Source: JBBDWJ01 sp963824095
Lineage (GTDB): Bacteria; Acidobacteriota; Terriglobia; Bryobacterales; UBA6623
Assembly (NCBI GenBank): GCA_963824095.1
Contig: CAWGNS010000009.1
Location: 1,178,001 to 1,242,000 of the forward strand
DNA: 64,000 nucleotides
Reading direction: 5' to 3'
Below are positions 35,265 through 43,499 of this stretch, piece after piece (position 1 is the stretch's first letter; every line of letters starts with the position of its first letter). The translations under genes were made by a program, and so were the position numbers. The notes below the pieces were generated by a model, which was not told where the DNA came from, made no database searches, and worked only from the letters and a program-made list of their open reading frames with translations.

Positions 35265-36215
35265 TCACCGCTGCGCCTCGCTACCTTGGTCCTCGCGCCG
35301 CGCCGATGAAAGCGAGTTGGCGCCGGGCAGCGCGCCGCCGGCCTGTTGCGTCGTATAGCGAAAGTCGTGCGAGACGATGCTGTGCTCGCCGAACAACCGC
35401 ACGCTGGTCGTAAATTCCGAGGCGGTCTGCAGCCACATACCCTGCACGTCGCCGTACAGGAACGTGATGCGCGCGTCGGTCAGCCACCACGAGGGACTCT
35501 TGGCCGGTTCGCCCTCCAGCCGGTGCAAGAGATAGGTGTCGGCATCGACCCAGAGGCGGCCGCGCAGCAAGGTCTTGTCCTCGCGGCGGGGCGACATGTC
35601 GAGCACATAGCAGAGCTGGCCGGCGACGCGTTCTTCGCGGTCGAAACGGAATTCGTAGTTGGCGTCGGAGAAGTCGGTGGCGGCTTCCTCCCTGCCGATC
35701 TCGGTTTCCCCGTCGAGGATCTGCCGTACCAGCCGCTCGCCCAGCCCGCTGCCGCTGCGCCGCAGGATGCTGTAGGTCTTGGAGTCGGGGGGAGAGAAGG
35801 TCAATTCCGCGGTGACTTCGGCCTTGCTCTGGTCCCGCTCCTTTCCAAACAGCGCGTAGTCCCGCGTCACGACGTAGGGGCGCAAGCGGGCGCGATTGTC
35901 GGCCCGGGCCCGCGCCATGCGCTCGACGATCACCTGCGTGGCGGGGGCGGGGGACTGTACGGCAGCCGCGGCTTCTGGGGAAGCCTGCGAATGCTTTGCA
36001 ACGGGAGCCGCTGTGGCAGTGGAGGACGGAGTTGCGGCTGGGTTCTGTGTTGCAACCGAGGAAGGGGTTGCGGCCGGAGAATGCGCCGGAGTTGGAGACT
36101 TCGGAGGCCCGGGAGGCTGCGAAACGGGCGCCGGAACGTGGGTCTGAGCGGACGCCGAGGCCCCAAGGGACAGGCAGCAAAGCAAACTGCACAAGAGTTG
36201 GAGCCAAACCATCAT
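35265..36215 (-). CDS. Exported protein with LolA-like domain
   Basis: 316 residues from ATG 36215 (ATG 36212 also fits). Signal peptide MMVWLQLLCSLLCCLSLGAS, then a low-complexity Ala/Pro/Ser/Thr linker of about 70 residues with repeated ATPSS, then a domain resembling outer-membrane-lipoprotein-sorting proteins: LTFSPPDSKTYSILRRSGSG, YEFRFDREERVAGQLCYVLD, GRLWVDADTYLLHRLEGEPA and TSEFTTSVRLFGEHSIVSHD-like strands. LolA-type half-barrels carry lipids or lipoproteins; the cargo is unknown. The linker would hold the domain away from an anchor or the wall. Confidence 0.72.
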   Translation of the reverse strand: MMVWLQLLCSLLCCLSLGASASAQTHVPAPVSQPPGPPKSPTPAHSPAATPSSVATQNPAATPSSTATAAPVAKHSQASPEAAAAVQSPAPATQVIVERMARARADNRARLRPYVVTRDYALFGKERDQSKAEVTAELTFSPPDSKTYSILRRSGSGLGERLVRQILDGETEIGREEAATDFSDANYEFRFDREERVAGQLCYVLDMSPRREDKTLLRGRLWVDADTYLLHRLEGEPAKSPSWWLTDARITFLYGDVQGMWLQTASEFTTSVRLFGEHSIVSHDFRYTTQQAGGALPGANSLSSARREDQGSEAQR

Positions 36216-36360
36216 GCCGCTAACCGCAACGTATCTAGCCGGACCACACCGCGTCATTCATCCGTCCCCGTCCCAGCGTACTCGATGCCCCGCCGATATC
36301 CCCAAACCCAAGCGCGCTGCAGCTGTTTTGCGGTACGTTTTCCTACCGGCGGGCGGCGCG

Positions 36361-36681
36361 TCAAACCGCGACCAGCGGTCCGATCTTATGAAACGTCGAA
36401 TTCGCCACCTGGAAGACGTGCACCTCGGGAGGGCCCCCGATCACGGTCTCCAGCGCCTTGAGGACCCGCGGATAGAGCGCGCGGCTGTAGGCGTTGGCGT
36501 CCTCGTCGGCGTCCCACAGGCTGATTCCGACCACCTGCAGCCCCTCAGGCAGAACCAGCGTGATTTCGTCCTGAAAGCCCTTTTGTTCCCGCATCAGCGG
36601 CAGCACGTCACGCTCGACAATCTGCGTAAACCGCTCGACGCAATTGGGCTTGAGGCGGAACGAGACGCTGCGGGCAACCAT
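36361..36681 (-). CDS. Antibiotic-biosynthesis-monooxygenase (ABM)-like small protein
   Basis: 106 residues, starting at ATG 36681 with AGGAGG upstream. The sequence follows the dimeric alpha/beta-barrel ABM fold: MVARSVSFRLKPNCVERFTQ, DVLPLMREQKGFQDEITLVL, GISLWDADEDANAYSRALYP. Members include cofactor-free monooxygenases and haem-degrading enzymes, but many are uncharacterised. No haem ligand stands out. Confidence 0.7.
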   Translation of the reverse strand: MVARSVSFRLKPNCVERFTQIVERDVLPLMREQKGFQDEITLVLPEGLQVVGISLWDADEDANAYSRALYPRVLKALETVIGGPPEVHVFQVANSTFHKIGPLVAV

Positions 36682-36771
36682 GCCAACCTCCTGGCGTGTG
36701 CGGCTAAGTGGAAGACCCCGGACGCGCTGACTTAGCTCAGCGAGTCCACGGATTGGGCAAAGACGCTCAGT

Positions 36772-36793
36772 CCTTAACTAGAATAGGTTAAGG
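36772..36793. promoter_or_regulatory. Candidate operator CCTTAAC-N8-GTTAAGG
   Basis: A perfect 7-bp inverted repeat (36772-36778 and 36787-36793), three bases upstream of the predicted -35 box for the XRE gene and within the region between two divergent genes. Further GTTAA half-sites occur at about 36839 and 36853. The spacing suits a dimeric helix-turn-helix protein. Confidence 0.55.
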
Positions 36794-36796
36794 GTC

Positions 36797-36825
36797 TTTA
36801 CATGTCAAGGAATTTGTGGCATAGT
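36797..36825 (+). promoter_or_regulatory. Predicted sigma-70 promoter of the XRE gene
   Basis: TTTACA at 36797-36802, 17 bases, CATAGT at 36820-36825, then about 50 bases to the GTG start. AT-rich surroundings support it. Confidence 0.5.
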
Positions 36826-36878
36826 TCCGGTGAAGCAGTTAAGCGGATTGGGTTAATCAGCCCCACAGGAGCAGGGTC

Positions 36879-37889
36879 GTGGATGTCGCCTCGGTAGTTC
36901 GCCGCCGCCTCAAAGAGTTAGGTCTGGATCAGCGGGAACTGGCTGCCGCCGTTCAGGTTACCGAGTCCTATGTGTCGCAGTTGCTGGCGGGCAAGAAGGC
37001 GCCGCCCTCGCCGGCGCGCACCGACATCTACGAGCGCATGGGCGCTTTCCTGGGGCTTCCCGGCGACGAGCTTTCTAAGCTGGCCGAGCTGCAGCGCCAC
37101 GAAGAGCTCAAGAAGAAAATGGCCGCACTGCCGGCGCCCTTGTTCGCCCACTTCCGCAAACTGACCTTGCGCAAATGCGTTCGCCACAAGCGCGACCAGG
37201 TGCAGCCGATTTTCGAGAAGGAGCCTTTCGGCGAACTCGAGCGGCTAGTCACCCAGCGGCTGCTGGACGTCGCCAAAGGCGTCGCCAAGGAAGAGCTCGA
37301 AAACGAAAATTGGCTGCGTCTGGTGGCGCGGCTCAGCAACCGCAGCTACGAGCAGATGCGGGTGGTCGTTCTCAATTTTCTCGACACCGATGTATTCCGC
37401 GTTTCGTTGGAAGACTGCGTCGGGTTTCTGGATCCGCTGATCGAATCCTGGGACATCGATCTAGAAACCTTCGCGGTAGAGGTTTCCCTGAACCGGCGCC
37501 TGACGCTCGAGCGAGTCAAGCGGTTCGAGTTTATCGAGAGCGGACCCGAACGGGAAATGGGGATCGAGCCGGGATTGGAGGAGTTTCTCGCCGACCCATC
37601 GCTCAGCGGCGACGCGAACGACCAGGAAGTCGCGTTTCTCAAGAGCCTGAAGCTGCCGGGACGACGGCCTACACCGCTCTACTACTACCGCGCGTTGCAA
37701 AATCTCAGAGACCCGCTGCATTTCCATCCCGTAACGAATCGTCCGCCGGGCGGGCAGAAAGGCCGCTCCTCGGACAGGCAAGAAAGCGCTGCGCCGGCAC
37801 ATTCGGCCGAACCAAATGCGCCTTTTTTCAAAGGCAAGACAGCGAGCGTCGGCGGCGCGAAAGCGCGCCACGACAAGCAGCCGGCGTAG
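36879..37889 (+). CDS. XRE-family transcriptional regulator with long C-terminal domain
   Basis: 336 residues, GTG start 36879 preceded by CAGGAGCAGGG. The N-terminal Cro/C1 helix-turn-helix (about 4-60) shows LDQRELAAAVQVTESYVSQLLAGKK. The middle and C-terminal parts are helical and unassigned; the last 50 residues are basic and disordered (PPGGQKGRSSDRQES..KARHDKQPA). The upstream CCTTAAC-N8-GTTAAGG palindrome could be its own operator. Divergent to the ABM-like gene, which it may also regulate. Confidence 0.82.
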   Translation: MDVASVVRRRLKELGLDQRELAAAVQVTESYVSQLLAGKKAPPSPARTDIYERMGAFLGLPGDELSKLAELQRHEELKKKMAALPAPLFAHFRKLTLRKCVRHKRDQVQPIFEKEPFGELERLVTQRLLDVAKGVAKEELENENWLRLVARLSNRSYEQMRVVVLNFLDTDVFRVSLEDCVGFLDPLIESWDIDLETFAVEVSLNRRLTLERVKRFEFIESGPEREMGIEPGLEEFLADPSLSGDANDQEVAFLKSLKLPGRRPTPLYYYRALQNLRDPLHFHPVTNRPPGGQKGRSSDRQESAAPAHSAEPNAPFFKGKTASVGGAKARHDKQPA

Positions 37890-38046
37890 TCCCGAAAAGC
37901 CCGTAAATGGTTCGTTCAGCGCGCCCTGCAACCGCGTTTTAACTTGCTTCCGGGGCAGTGGTGCCCTATACTCATGATGTCTTCGACCGCATCCGTATCA
38001 ACCACGAGTGCCTTCTGGCCGAACTCTTCCCTCGCCGCGCCTTGGC

Positions 38047-38076
38047 TTGGTTTCAGCTCAGTCCGACGAAGATAAT
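38047..38076 (+). promoter_or_regulatory. Predicted sigma-70 promoter of the RRM gene
   Basis: TTGGTT at 38047-38052, 18 bases, GATAAT at 38071-38076. Leader of about 18 bases with an AGGA ribosome-binding site at 38090-38093, seven bases before ATG 38101. Confidence 0.55.
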
Positions 38077-38100
38077 ACTATTTGACGACAGGAAAAACTC

Positions 38101-38421
38101 ATGACGAACATCTACGTCGGTAACATTAGCTACCAGACAACCGAGGACGATCTGCGCGCTGCATTCTCCTCGTTCGGCGGCATCGAGCGCGTGAATATTG
38201 TGACGGATCGTGACACAGGTCAGCCTCGCGGTTTCGCATTCGTGGAAATGTCGGAGCAGGACTCAGCCGAAAAAGCAATTGCTCAACTGAATGGCTCGGA
38301 TCTCAATGGTCGAGCGATCACGGTGAATGAGGCGCGCCCCAAGCCGAGCCGCGGTGGCGGCGGCGGTGGTTACGGCGGTGGCCGTGGCGGCGGCGGCGGT
38401 GGCCGCGGTTCGCGTTGGTAG
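38101..38421 (+). CDS. RRM RNA-binding protein with Gly-rich tail
   Basis: 106 residues. One RNA-recognition motif: RNP2 NIYVGNISY (3-11) and RNP1 RGFAFVEM (about 41-48), both complete, followed by a Gly/Arg tail (RGGGGGGYGGGRGGGGGGRG). This is the cold-induced Rbp/RbpA type of bacteria and plants, binding single-stranded RNA. ATG 38101 with an AGGA site. The next gene encodes a cold-shock-domain-like protein, so both may serve low-temperature RNA handling (inference). Confidence 0.94.
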   Translation: MTNIYVGNISYQTTEDDLRAAFSSFGGIERVNIVTDRDTGQPRGFAFVEMSEQDSAEKAIAQLNGSDLNGRAITVNEARPKPSRGGGGGGYGGGRGGGGGGRGSRW

Positions 38422-38461
38422 TATCGCTCCCAACAACGCTTTAGCTTCGCTCTAAATTTTC

Positions 38462-38507
38462 GGGTGCCACGACCGGTTTTTGCCCATTACCGGGATTCGT
38501 GGCACCC
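38462..38507. terminator. Hairpin after the RRM gene (terminator-like)
   Basis: GGGTGCCACGA at 38462-38472 pairs perfectly with TCGTGGCACCC at 38497-38507, with a further inner CCGGT/ACCGG pairing. Only three T follow, so termination strength is uncertain. It lies about 40 bp after the stop. Confidence 0.45.
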
Positions 38508-38687
38508 TTTGCCATCCAGGGACACCCCGCAGGCGGCAGCGGACTCAACGGTCTCTGCCAGGGGCGGCTACTCAAAAACGGGCAGCAACACCAGGCGCGG
38601 CATCGGCGTCGCCGGGAAACCGGCGGCGAATAGCAACACAACCAGACGAGTCATCCTCGGCCTTTCCCGGCCGACATGCAGGGTCTA

Positions 38688-38707
38688 ACCTGACCGCGCG
38701 GTCAGGT
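38688..38707. promoter_or_regulatory. 20-bp perfect palindrome ACCTGACCGCGCGGTCAGGT
   Basis: The palindrome ends three bases before the AAGGAGG ribosome-binding site (38711-38717) of the next gene. As DNA it resembles a TetR-type operator; as RNA it would form a hairpin abutting the ribosome-binding site. Confidence 0.65.
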
Positions 38708-38722
38708 AAAAAGGAGGACAGC

Positions 38723-39322
38723 GTGATCGGAAGGATCGAAGCCCTAAGTGTGGACGATGAGGCAGGCTGCATTCAGGCAGAGGATGGCGTGAAGGTCAGC
38801 TTCCGGGTGTCGGAGGTGGCCTTCGGCGACCCCAGCGATATGGCCGTCGGTCAGCTTGTCACCTTTGACATGGAGCGCGGCAAAGCTCCTCGGGCGTTCA
38901 ATATCCGGGTCGAAAAGCGGCATTACAAGGGCCAGGAAAAAGACAAACTCTGGCAGGCTTTTCGCTACATGGGATTTGAGCAAGCCGGAAATGTACGCGA
39001 GTACAGCTTCGAGCGGCTCTCGCCGCGCGAAGAAGCCGTCAAGGCCGTCGTCAGCGTGGATCTGGCGCTGTTTCTCAAACACCACGTCGGATTGCAGGAC
39101 GGGCCGATGCTTTGCATGCGGCTGGTGATGGCGGAGCTCGACGGCTCCAAAGCAACCGATGAGACGCCCTTCCGGCGTTCGCTGACCGACCACGACATGC
39201 AGTATCACCTGGCCAGCCGGCCGGTGGCGGAGAAGAAGCGCTTCGCGCGCCGCGCGGGCGCGGCGAATACCCTGCCGGCGACACACGCTTGGCGCGGAAC
39301 CGGGCCGCGGTCGAGCTCCTAA
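38723..39322 (+). CDS. Cold-shock-domain-like protein with unknown C-terminal domain
   Basis: 199 residues from GTG 38723, chosen by the AAGGAGG site five bases upstream. The N-terminal 65 residues (VIGRIEALSVDDEAGCIQAE, VSFRVSEVAFGDPSDMAVGQ, LVTFDMERGKAPRAFNIRVE) follow the cold-shock domain strand order, although the aromatic RNP residues are not typical. The rest (about 70-175) is helical, with LWQAFRYMGFEQAG and DLALFLKHHVGLQDG, and is not recognised. A 20-bp palindrome precedes the ribosome-binding site. Pairing with an RRM protein suggests an RNA-related role. Confidence 0.65.
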   Translation: MIGRIEALSVDDEAGCIQAEDGVKVSFRVSEVAFGDPSDMAVGQLVTFDMERGKAPRAFNIRVEKRHYKGQEKDKLWQAFRYMGFEQAGNVREYSFERLSPREEAVKAVVSVDLALFLKHHVGLQDGPMLCMRLVMAELDGSKATDETPFRRSLTDHDMQYHLASRPVAEKKRFARRAGAANTLPATHAWRGTGPRSSS

Positions 39323-39856
39323 AGCTCCTAGTCATCCCCCTCGGAAAAAAGACATCGCTACCCGTAGCGTAAAGCTCCAGGTTTGCCGCGTTGCGATTCA
39401 CCGCGACGTAGGGCCGGGGGGCATTGCTGTTCGGGCATGGATACTGGTGTATCCGAGTAGTCTCTGCCGCCGGGCCGGCCGCACACGTTTGCCTTGGCGT
39501 GCACACCGCGGCTCCCTTCCGCGGCCCTTTCCTGAAAATCCCTGCGACGTTGTGCCAGAGAAGCTGGCTAAACCCGCAACTCTCCCGACGCGCTCACACT
39601 CAGGTCCTATCCCAACACGAGCCTGATGTGCTCGAAGGCTGCCGCGCCGATCGGGAAAGTGCTGGCGTCACAGACGAGGAGCTTGCCGGTCTGGTCGTGA
39701 AGTACGGCAGCCAGGCGATGCTGCAACGCGCCTCGGACGCGGAGCCGCGGATCGAGGGTCCGAGGCTTGGTCCGCAAAATGGTCCGCACAATGTGTAGGA
39801 CTGGCTTGCCGTTTGGGCCCGAACGGTTCCAAGTATCTGCTAACCCGTTGAAAACA
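39323..39856. other. Intergenic with degenerate REP copy, next to tRNA-Lys
   Basis: About 530 bp. REP copy 5 lies at 39364-39415. Frames on either strand (39424-39798 plus, 39607-39891 minus) have no coding features; the minus one runs into the tRNA gene. No duplicated tRNA end or integrase was seen. Confidence 0.5.
39364..39415. repeat. 50-bp REP-like repeat, copy 5 (degenerate)
   Basis: CTCCAGGTTTGCCGCGTTGC then GATTCACCGCGACGTAGGGC. The central palindrome is damaged (TTGCGATTCACCGCGA), so this copy is older or under no constraint. Confidence 0.75.
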
Positions 39857-39932
39857 TGGTGAGGCGGGCGGGACTCGAACCCGCGACCCACGGCTTAAAA
39901 GGCCGTTGCTCTACCAACTGAGCTACCGCCCC
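39857..39932 (-). tRNA. tRNA-Lys (TTT anticodon)
   Basis: On the minus strand the gene begins GGGGCGGTAGCTCAGTTGGT. The anticodon stem ACGGC/GCCGT closes the loop CTTTTAA, so the anticodon is TTT. The T-arm is GGGTTCGAGTCCC. The acceptor stem pairs GGGGCGG with CCGCCTC, and CCA is encoded (39857-39859). Confidence 0.97.
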
Positions 39933-40205
39933 GCTTCCGGCATCGTCTGATCTCCCCGAACGTGTTTTCCGCACAGCCGCATCCAACGCCTGGGCGGTGC
40001 GTGTCGTGCACTTAGGCCTGTCCGGGTGGAACTACTTGATTATATCGAACCGGCGGGGGATGTTGGAGCGCGCGCTTCCGCGTGGTATTGACATCGGGGC
40101 TGTAGGGAGCGGGGTGAGATCGGACCTGGCCGGACAAGAGAAGGACGGTCCAGAGAAGAACACAGACAGGATTGTCTGTTCGACGGTATTGCTGCTAGGT
40201 AGCGG

Positions 40206-41090
40206 TTAGGCGCTCTGGGCGGCGACGCTGCGCCGCGTGACGCGTTGCACGATTTCCTGCACGACCGCGCGGCCCCGCTCGTAGGCGTCGTCGTAGTGCC
40301 GCCGCCGTTCTTCGCGCGTGAGCCCGCGGCCGAAACGAAACAGCCGCTCCAGGCTCTTGCCGACCGCGTAGGTCCCGGCGAAAGCGATCAGACCCTTGCA
40401 TACCAGTCCCCCGCCGGCGGGCACTTTCGAGACCATCTCGCGGGCGATCGCACGCCAGCCGAACGCCGCGGCGACGATCGACCCGATCTGCGCCTTCTGC
40501 GCCTGATAGCCGATGTCGCGGTCGCTGGCGGCGGCGATCAGAAACGCCATGCGCACCTGGTTCATTGTCAGAAACGCCGTGTCCGACGCAAACTCGCCCG
40601 CCGCCCAGGGCAGTGCGATCAACGTCGGGATGATGTTGGGCACCGCCGTCGCCACGGTAAACAGCGCATTTTCCTTGGCGATCTTCCAGATGACCTTTTC
40701 CATCACCAGGTCGCGCGTGCCCGGGAACCGCCGTCCCATCGGCAGCCAGAGGTCTTCGTGATCTTCGAGCAGCGCGTCGAGACTGGTCGAGGGATTGTAG
40801 TAGTCGAACGAATAGAAGTGCTTGGGGTGCGGCAGGCCGGGCTCGGACAGGCCCGCCTCGCAACGCTCGAAATCCGACTCGGCGGCCATCCGCAGGATAT
40901 GGCGGCCAGCCTCGTGGGTCTTGTTCTGGGAGGTGTCCTGCGGGATCAGGCACGAAACGATGCCCGCCCACACGGCTTCGTCGATGGCCAGCACGCCCAG
41001 CGTGAAGTCGCGGTCGGCCAGGCGCCGCACGTCATTGGGATTCAGATTGCGAAGAGCAACGCCGATCTCGCTCAGGATGGGAAGCGACAC
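40206..41090 (-). CDS. DUF697-like membrane-associated protein
   Basis: 294 residues. The C-terminal half has hydrophobic, Gly/Ala-rich helices typical of DUF697 (VPNIIPTLIALPWAAGEFAS, VRMAFLIAAASDRDIGYQAQ, IVAAAFGWRAIAREMV, GLIAFAGTYAVGKSLE). No GTPase motif (no GxxxxGKS), although DUF697 is often fused to one. The N-terminal part is soluble and helical. It ends ERRRHYDDAYERGRAVVQEI. Function unknown. Divergent from hfq. Confidence 0.6.
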   Translation of the reverse strand: MSLPILSEIGVALRNLNPNDVRRLADRDFTLGVLAIDEAVWAGIVSCLIPQDTSQNKTHEAGRHILRMAAESDFERCEAGLSEPGLPHPKHFYSFDYYNPSTSLDALLEDHEDLWLPMGRRFPGTRDLVMEKVIWKIAKENALFTVATAVPNIIPTLIALPWAAGEFASDTAFLTMNQVRMAFLIAAASDRDIGYQAQKAQIGSIVAAAFGWRAIAREMVSKVPAGGGLVCKGLIAFAGTYAVGKSLERLFRFGRGLTREERRRHYDDAYERGRAVVQEIVQRVTRRSVAAQSA

Positions 41091-41375
41091 ACCTTATTTT
41101 AGCCTCATTGCCCCGAGCGCGGCAGCAGAAGCGGCTCGCCGCTGTCTTCATCGTGACCAACAACCCCCGTCGACCACGCCAGCGCCGGCCGGCGTGAACC
41201 CGCTCGGGTTGCCCGGCCGCGGGCCTCCAAAAGCCCATCCTTGCGCCCCGGGAGCGCCGCTTGCGCGAGGGGCCGGACCGCCGCAGGTCCGTTACTTTTC
41301 AACGAAATCTCCGCTAAGATGGAGTCAGGTATCGCATTTCGTTTCAGGTGGTATGAGGGGAGCGACAACGCGGAG

Positions 41376-41693
41376 ATGGCGAGCCAAAACCTTCAAGACG
41401 CATTTTTGAACACTGCGCGCAAAGAGCGCCTGCCCGTTACAATTTATTTGACCAGCGGCGTGAAACTCTCTGGTCGGGTGCGGGGTTTCGATAAGTACTG
41501 CGTTGTCTTCGAGACCAATCACCAGGAGCAGTTGATCTTCAAGCACGCTATTTCGACCGTGGTGACCTCGCGTCATTCCCATGGACCGGGTTTCGGCGGG
41601 CCTCGCCACGCCGACCACGGCGATTCCGAGCAGGGCCCCGACAGCGACGGCGGCTCGCACCCCAGTATGCCGGGTCCCGGCGAATCGATGTAG
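41376..41693 (+). CDS. hfq: RNA chaperone Hfq
   Basis: 105 residues from ATG 41376. The Sm1 segment (NLQDAFLNTARKERLPVTIY, LTSGVKLSGRVRGFDKYCVV) and Sm2 segment (FKHAISTVV) are intact, including FDKYCV and the YKHA-equivalent FKHA. The hexamer binds U-rich and A-rich RNA and helps sRNAs pair with mRNAs. A Gly/His/Asp-rich disordered tail of about 35 residues follows. Upstream starts in the same frame (from 41241) are less likely. hflX follows, the common hfq-hflX order. Confidence 0.95.
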   Translation: MASQNLQDAFLNTARKERLPVTIYLTSGVKLSGRVRGFDKYCVVFETNHQEQLIFKHAISTVVTSRHSHGPGFGGPRHADHGDSEQGPDSDGGSHPSMPGPGESM

Positions 41694-41899
41694 CCGGCGC
41701 CGCAGGTTCGATGCCCAGTTGGCGGTGCAAATTGTCGATCCGGGCCCGTCGCGCGGGAATCCGGCGTGCTTGGAGCCGGGGCTGAACGCGCCGCTGCCGG
41801 AGGCGTCGCGGGCTGCGGCTTGTATGCCGCCCAGGAGGTCGCTGGCGCCCGGCCGAGTTTCGTGGTAGATCGTCGGTCCCTTTCAAACCTGACCCAAAC

Positions 41900-43249
41900 G
41901 TGAATTCTTCATTGGATCCATCACGCTCGCGGCCCCTGGCCGAGGGCCCCGAAACCTGCATTCTGGTCGGCGTCGAGCTCGATGCGCGGCCGCCGGCCCA
42001 CGGCCAGGCTCCGCTGGCGCCGCGCGGCTATTCGTCCGAGGAATCGCTCGCCGAGTTGGCCGAGTTGGCTTCGGGCGCCGGCGCCGAGGTGCTGGGGGCA
42101 GTGACGCAGAACCGCGAGAAGTACGACGCGGCGACGTTGATCGGCCGCGGCAAGGTCGAGGAGATCCGCAACTGGGCCGCTGAAGCCGGAGCCGGGCTGG
42201 TCCTATTCGATCAGAACCTCAGCCCCACCCAGCAGCGCAATCTCGAAAAGCGCTGCGGCTGCCGCGTCATCGACCGCACCCAGCTCATCCTCGACATCTT
42301 CGCCCGTCACGCCCGCACGCGCGAAGGCAAACTGCAGGTCGAGCTGGCGCAGTTGACCTACCTGCTGCCGCGGCTGGCGGGACGCGGCGTCGAGATGTCG
42401 CGGCTGGGTGGCGGCATCGGCACCCGCGGTCCTGGCGAAACGCAGCTCGAAACCGACCGCCGCCGCATCGGCCGCCGCATCGAGAAGCTCAAGGAAGAAA
42501 TCGAAAAGGTGCGCCAGACGCGCGAGCTGCAGCGCAAGAAACGCAGCGGCGTGCCGCTGGCCACGATCGCGCTGGTCGGCTACACCAACGCCGGCAAATC
42601 GACTTTGTTCAACGCGCTGACTTCGGCGGGCGTGTTGGCCGACGCGCGCATGTTCGCGACCCTCGACCCGACCATCCGCGTGCTCGATCTGCCTTCGCGC
42701 CGCCGCGTGCTGCTGTCGGACACGGTCGGCTTCATCCGCGATCTGCCGCCCGGTCTGGTGAAGGCCTTCCGGGCCACGCTCGAGGAAGTCACTCAGGCCG
42801 CGCTCATCCTGCACGTGTCCGATCTTTCCTCGCCGCACGGCCGCGACCACATGGCCGAAGTCGGCAAGGTGCTCTCCGAGCTGGACGCGGCCGAAAAGCC
42901 GCAGATTCTGGTCCTCAACAAGAGCGATCTGCTCGACCCGGCCGACATCGCCGTGGAAGTCGAGGCCGAGCAAGGCAGCCGCCAGGCCTCGGCCGTGATC
43001 CCGATCTCGGCCCGGCGCGCCGAAGGGCTACCGTCCCTCCTCGAAACCATCGACCGCCTGCTGCCCGACGATCAAGTCAGCGAGCAGCGCTTCCATTTCG
43101 CGTTTGACGAAGGCGATCGCCTGGCCTTCCTCTACGACCACGCCCGAGTACTGGAGCGAACCGACACCGACCAAGGCGTAGACCTGCGAGCCGAAGTGCC
43201 CGAGTCCGTAACCCAACGCCTGGCCCGCAACCTGCAAAGCACGGGATAG
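41900..43249 (+). CDS. hflX: GTPase HflX
   Basis: 449 residues. The N-terminal HflX domain contains ATLIGRGKVEEI and LVLFDQNLSPTQQRNLEKRC, then RLGGGIGTRGPGETQLETDR, a coiled linker, and the G domain: G1 GYTNAGKSTLFN, G2 region FATLDPT, G3 DTVGFIRDLP, G4 NKSD. HflX binds the large ribosomal subunit and rescues stalled or heat-damaged ribosomes. The GTG start at 41900 has no clear ribosome-binding site. Downstream of hfq by about 200 bp. Confidence 0.95.
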   Translation: MNSSLDPSRSRPLAEGPETCILVGVELDARPPAHGQAPLAPRGYSSEESLAELAELASGAGAEVLGAVTQNREKYDAATLIGRGKVEEIRNWAAEAGAGLVLFDQNLSPTQQRNLEKRCGCRVIDRTQLILDIFARHARTREGKLQVELAQLTYLLPRLAGRGVEMSRLGGGIGTRGPGETQLETDRRRIGRRIEKLKEEIEKVRQTRELQRKKRSGVPLATIALVGYTNAGKSTLFNALTSAGVLADARMFATLDPTIRVLDLPSRRRVLLSDTVGFIRDLPPGLVKAFRATLEEVTQAALILHVSDLSSPHGRDHMAEVGKVLSELDAAEKPQILVLNKSDLLDPADIAVEVEAEQGSRQASAVIPISARRAEGLPSLLETIDRLLPDDQVSEQRFHFAFDEGDRLAFLYDHARVLERTDTDQGVDLRAEVPESVTQRLARNLQSTG

Positions 43250-43499
43250 TCTCCCGGCTCCGCCGCACGATCCCGCAAACCCAGAAATCGGAGCCGCGGG
43301 CGGAAGCCCACGGGCCGCCTCAAGCAGCAGAGAGGCGTCACGACCGGCACATCCATCGCCCCGCCCATAATCGCGCTCGGCCCCCCACCTCGCCGGACGG
43401 CCAAGCAGCCCGCACCCGGGCGATCTCTGTTTTCGTAGGGCGGGCGGTGCCAGCCCTACCCTGCCCAGCGGCACGAAATCGGGCTATAAACCTCGGCCG

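Noticed and set aside
39424..39891. Possible integrase remnant or attachment site beside tRNA-Lys
   Set aside because: No recombinase motif and no duplicate of the tRNA 3' end could be found in the window.
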